This document shows positions 35,025 to 35,371 of a DNA stretch of 35,371 bases, piece by piece. Position 1 is the stretch's first letter. Every line of letters begins with the position of its first letter. Below the pieces are notes generated by a model. It did no database searches. It was not told the DNA's origin and saw nothing but the letters and a program-made list of their open reading frames with translations. This DNA is from an uncultured Lachnospiraceae bacterium (GTDB lineage: Bacteria > Bacillota > Clostridia > Lachnospirales > Lachnospiraceae), in assembly GCA_947624815.1 (NCBI GenBank), contig CANQME010000024.1:1-35371 (forward strand), in the 5' to 3' direction. The position numbers and the translations under genes are program-made.

Positions 35025-35371
35025 ATGAATATCAATAAATTTACCCAGAAATCGGTCGAGGCGGTTCAGAACTGCGAGAAGCTGGCGTACGAGCACGGCA
35101 ACCAGCAGCTGGAGCAGGCCCATCTGCTTTTAAGCCTTCTGACGCTTGAGGACAGCCTGATCTTAAAGCTGGTTACGAAGATGAATATCTCCGGCGAGAT
35201 GTTTGCCAATGAGGCCCGGCAGGCGGTGGAGAGGCTGACGAAGGTCAGCGGCGGCGGACAGCTCTACGTGAGCAATGATCTGAACAAGGTGCTGGTGAGC
35301 GCCGAGGACGAGGCGAAGGCCATGGGCGACGAGTATGTGTCCGTGGAGCACCTATTCCTGGCTATGCTGCG
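35025..35371 (+). CDS. clpB: ATP-dependent disaggregase ClpB, 5' part (cut by window end)
   Basis: Only the first 115 codons are in the window, with no stop. They read MNINKFTQKSVEAVQNCEKLA...NQQLEQAHLLLSLL, then SVEHLFLAML, which is the double Clp-N repeat of ClpB; ClpC proteins instead begin with a FGRFTERA-type sequence. ClpB is a hexameric AAA+ chaperone that rescues aggregated proteins with DnaK. The ATG at 35025 follows a GGGGGAGA site. The upstream CIRCE shows HrcA control, which is known for clpB in some Firmicutes. The AAA+ modules lie outside the window, so completeness cannot be judged. Confidence 0.92.
   Translation, partial: MNINKFTQKSVEAVQNCEKLAYEHGNQQLEQAHLLLSLLTLEDSLILKLVTKMNISGEMFANEARQAVERLTKVSGGGQLYVSNDLNKVLVSAEDEAKAMGDEYVSVEHLFLAML

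Noticed and set aside
35025-35371. ClpC instead of ClpB
   Set aside because: The N-terminus MNINKFTQKS and the CIRCE element fit ClpB; no ctsR or mcsAB genes precede it.
1-35371. CRISPR arrays, tRNA/rRNA genes, intact insertion sequences, prophage modules
   Set aside because: No regularly spaced direct repeats of CRISPR type, no cloverleaf-like or rRNA sequence, and no transposase or phage genes other than the remnant near position 64-405 were seen.

Overview
The window looks like chromosomal DNA of a GC-rich, strictly anaerobic Firmicute, most likely a Lachnospiraceae-type Clostridia. The basis is sigma-A-type promoters with strong AAGGAGG ribosome binding sites, a rubrerythrin gene, a CIRCE-controlled clpB, a GH133-type glycogen debranching enzyme and the families of the hypothetical proteins. 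I see no tRNA, rRNA, CRISPR array, intact insertion sequence or prophage.

Layout. 1-1150: on the minus strand, a decayed tail of a PD-(D/E)XK 'transposase' protein lies just downstream of a type I signal peptidase (lepB) that carries a four-Cys zinc-ribbon-like insert. 1200-6500: a divergent DUF3810-like membrane protein with an HExxH motif, then a glgB-like branching enzyme and an MscS channel in one unit, closed by a terminator. 6560-24074: a surface-protein operon behind a strong promoter and a 240-nt leader. It encodes a secreted DUF6273-like protein, a GLUG-repeat protein with Gly-rich and cell-wall-binding repeats, and a 4122-residue thioester/Cna-B adhesin. 24075-25663: malQ. 25698-27192: a small membrane protein and, divergently, a stand-alone HD-type alarmone hydrolase. 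27251-34032: a LacI-family regulator, divergent from a debranching enzyme, HAD phosphatase and GH31 alpha-glucosidase cluster. 34216-35371: rubrerythrin, then the first third of a kilobase of clpB, cut by the window edge.

How it fits together. The GlgB-like protein, MalQ, debranching enzyme and GH31 enzyme form a glycogen/maltodextrin set, and the LacI-type protein is the obvious candidate regulator. The surface operon sits inside this metabolic region. Its large protein would bind a host or surface target through an N-terminal thioester domain held away from the cell by roughly a dozen isopeptide-type domains; the signal peptidase would process such exports but is housekeeping.

Most unusual points: (1) the giant adhesin contains an internal sortase-like signal followed by a second signal peptide, so it looks like two fused genes; (2) the glgB product has His in place of the third catalytic Asp; (3) conserved sugar enzymes carry in-frame Ala-rich tandem-repeat inserts; (4) the surface operon has a long leader with a short overlapping ORF, and a perfect 10-bp hairpin sits just before the giant gene.
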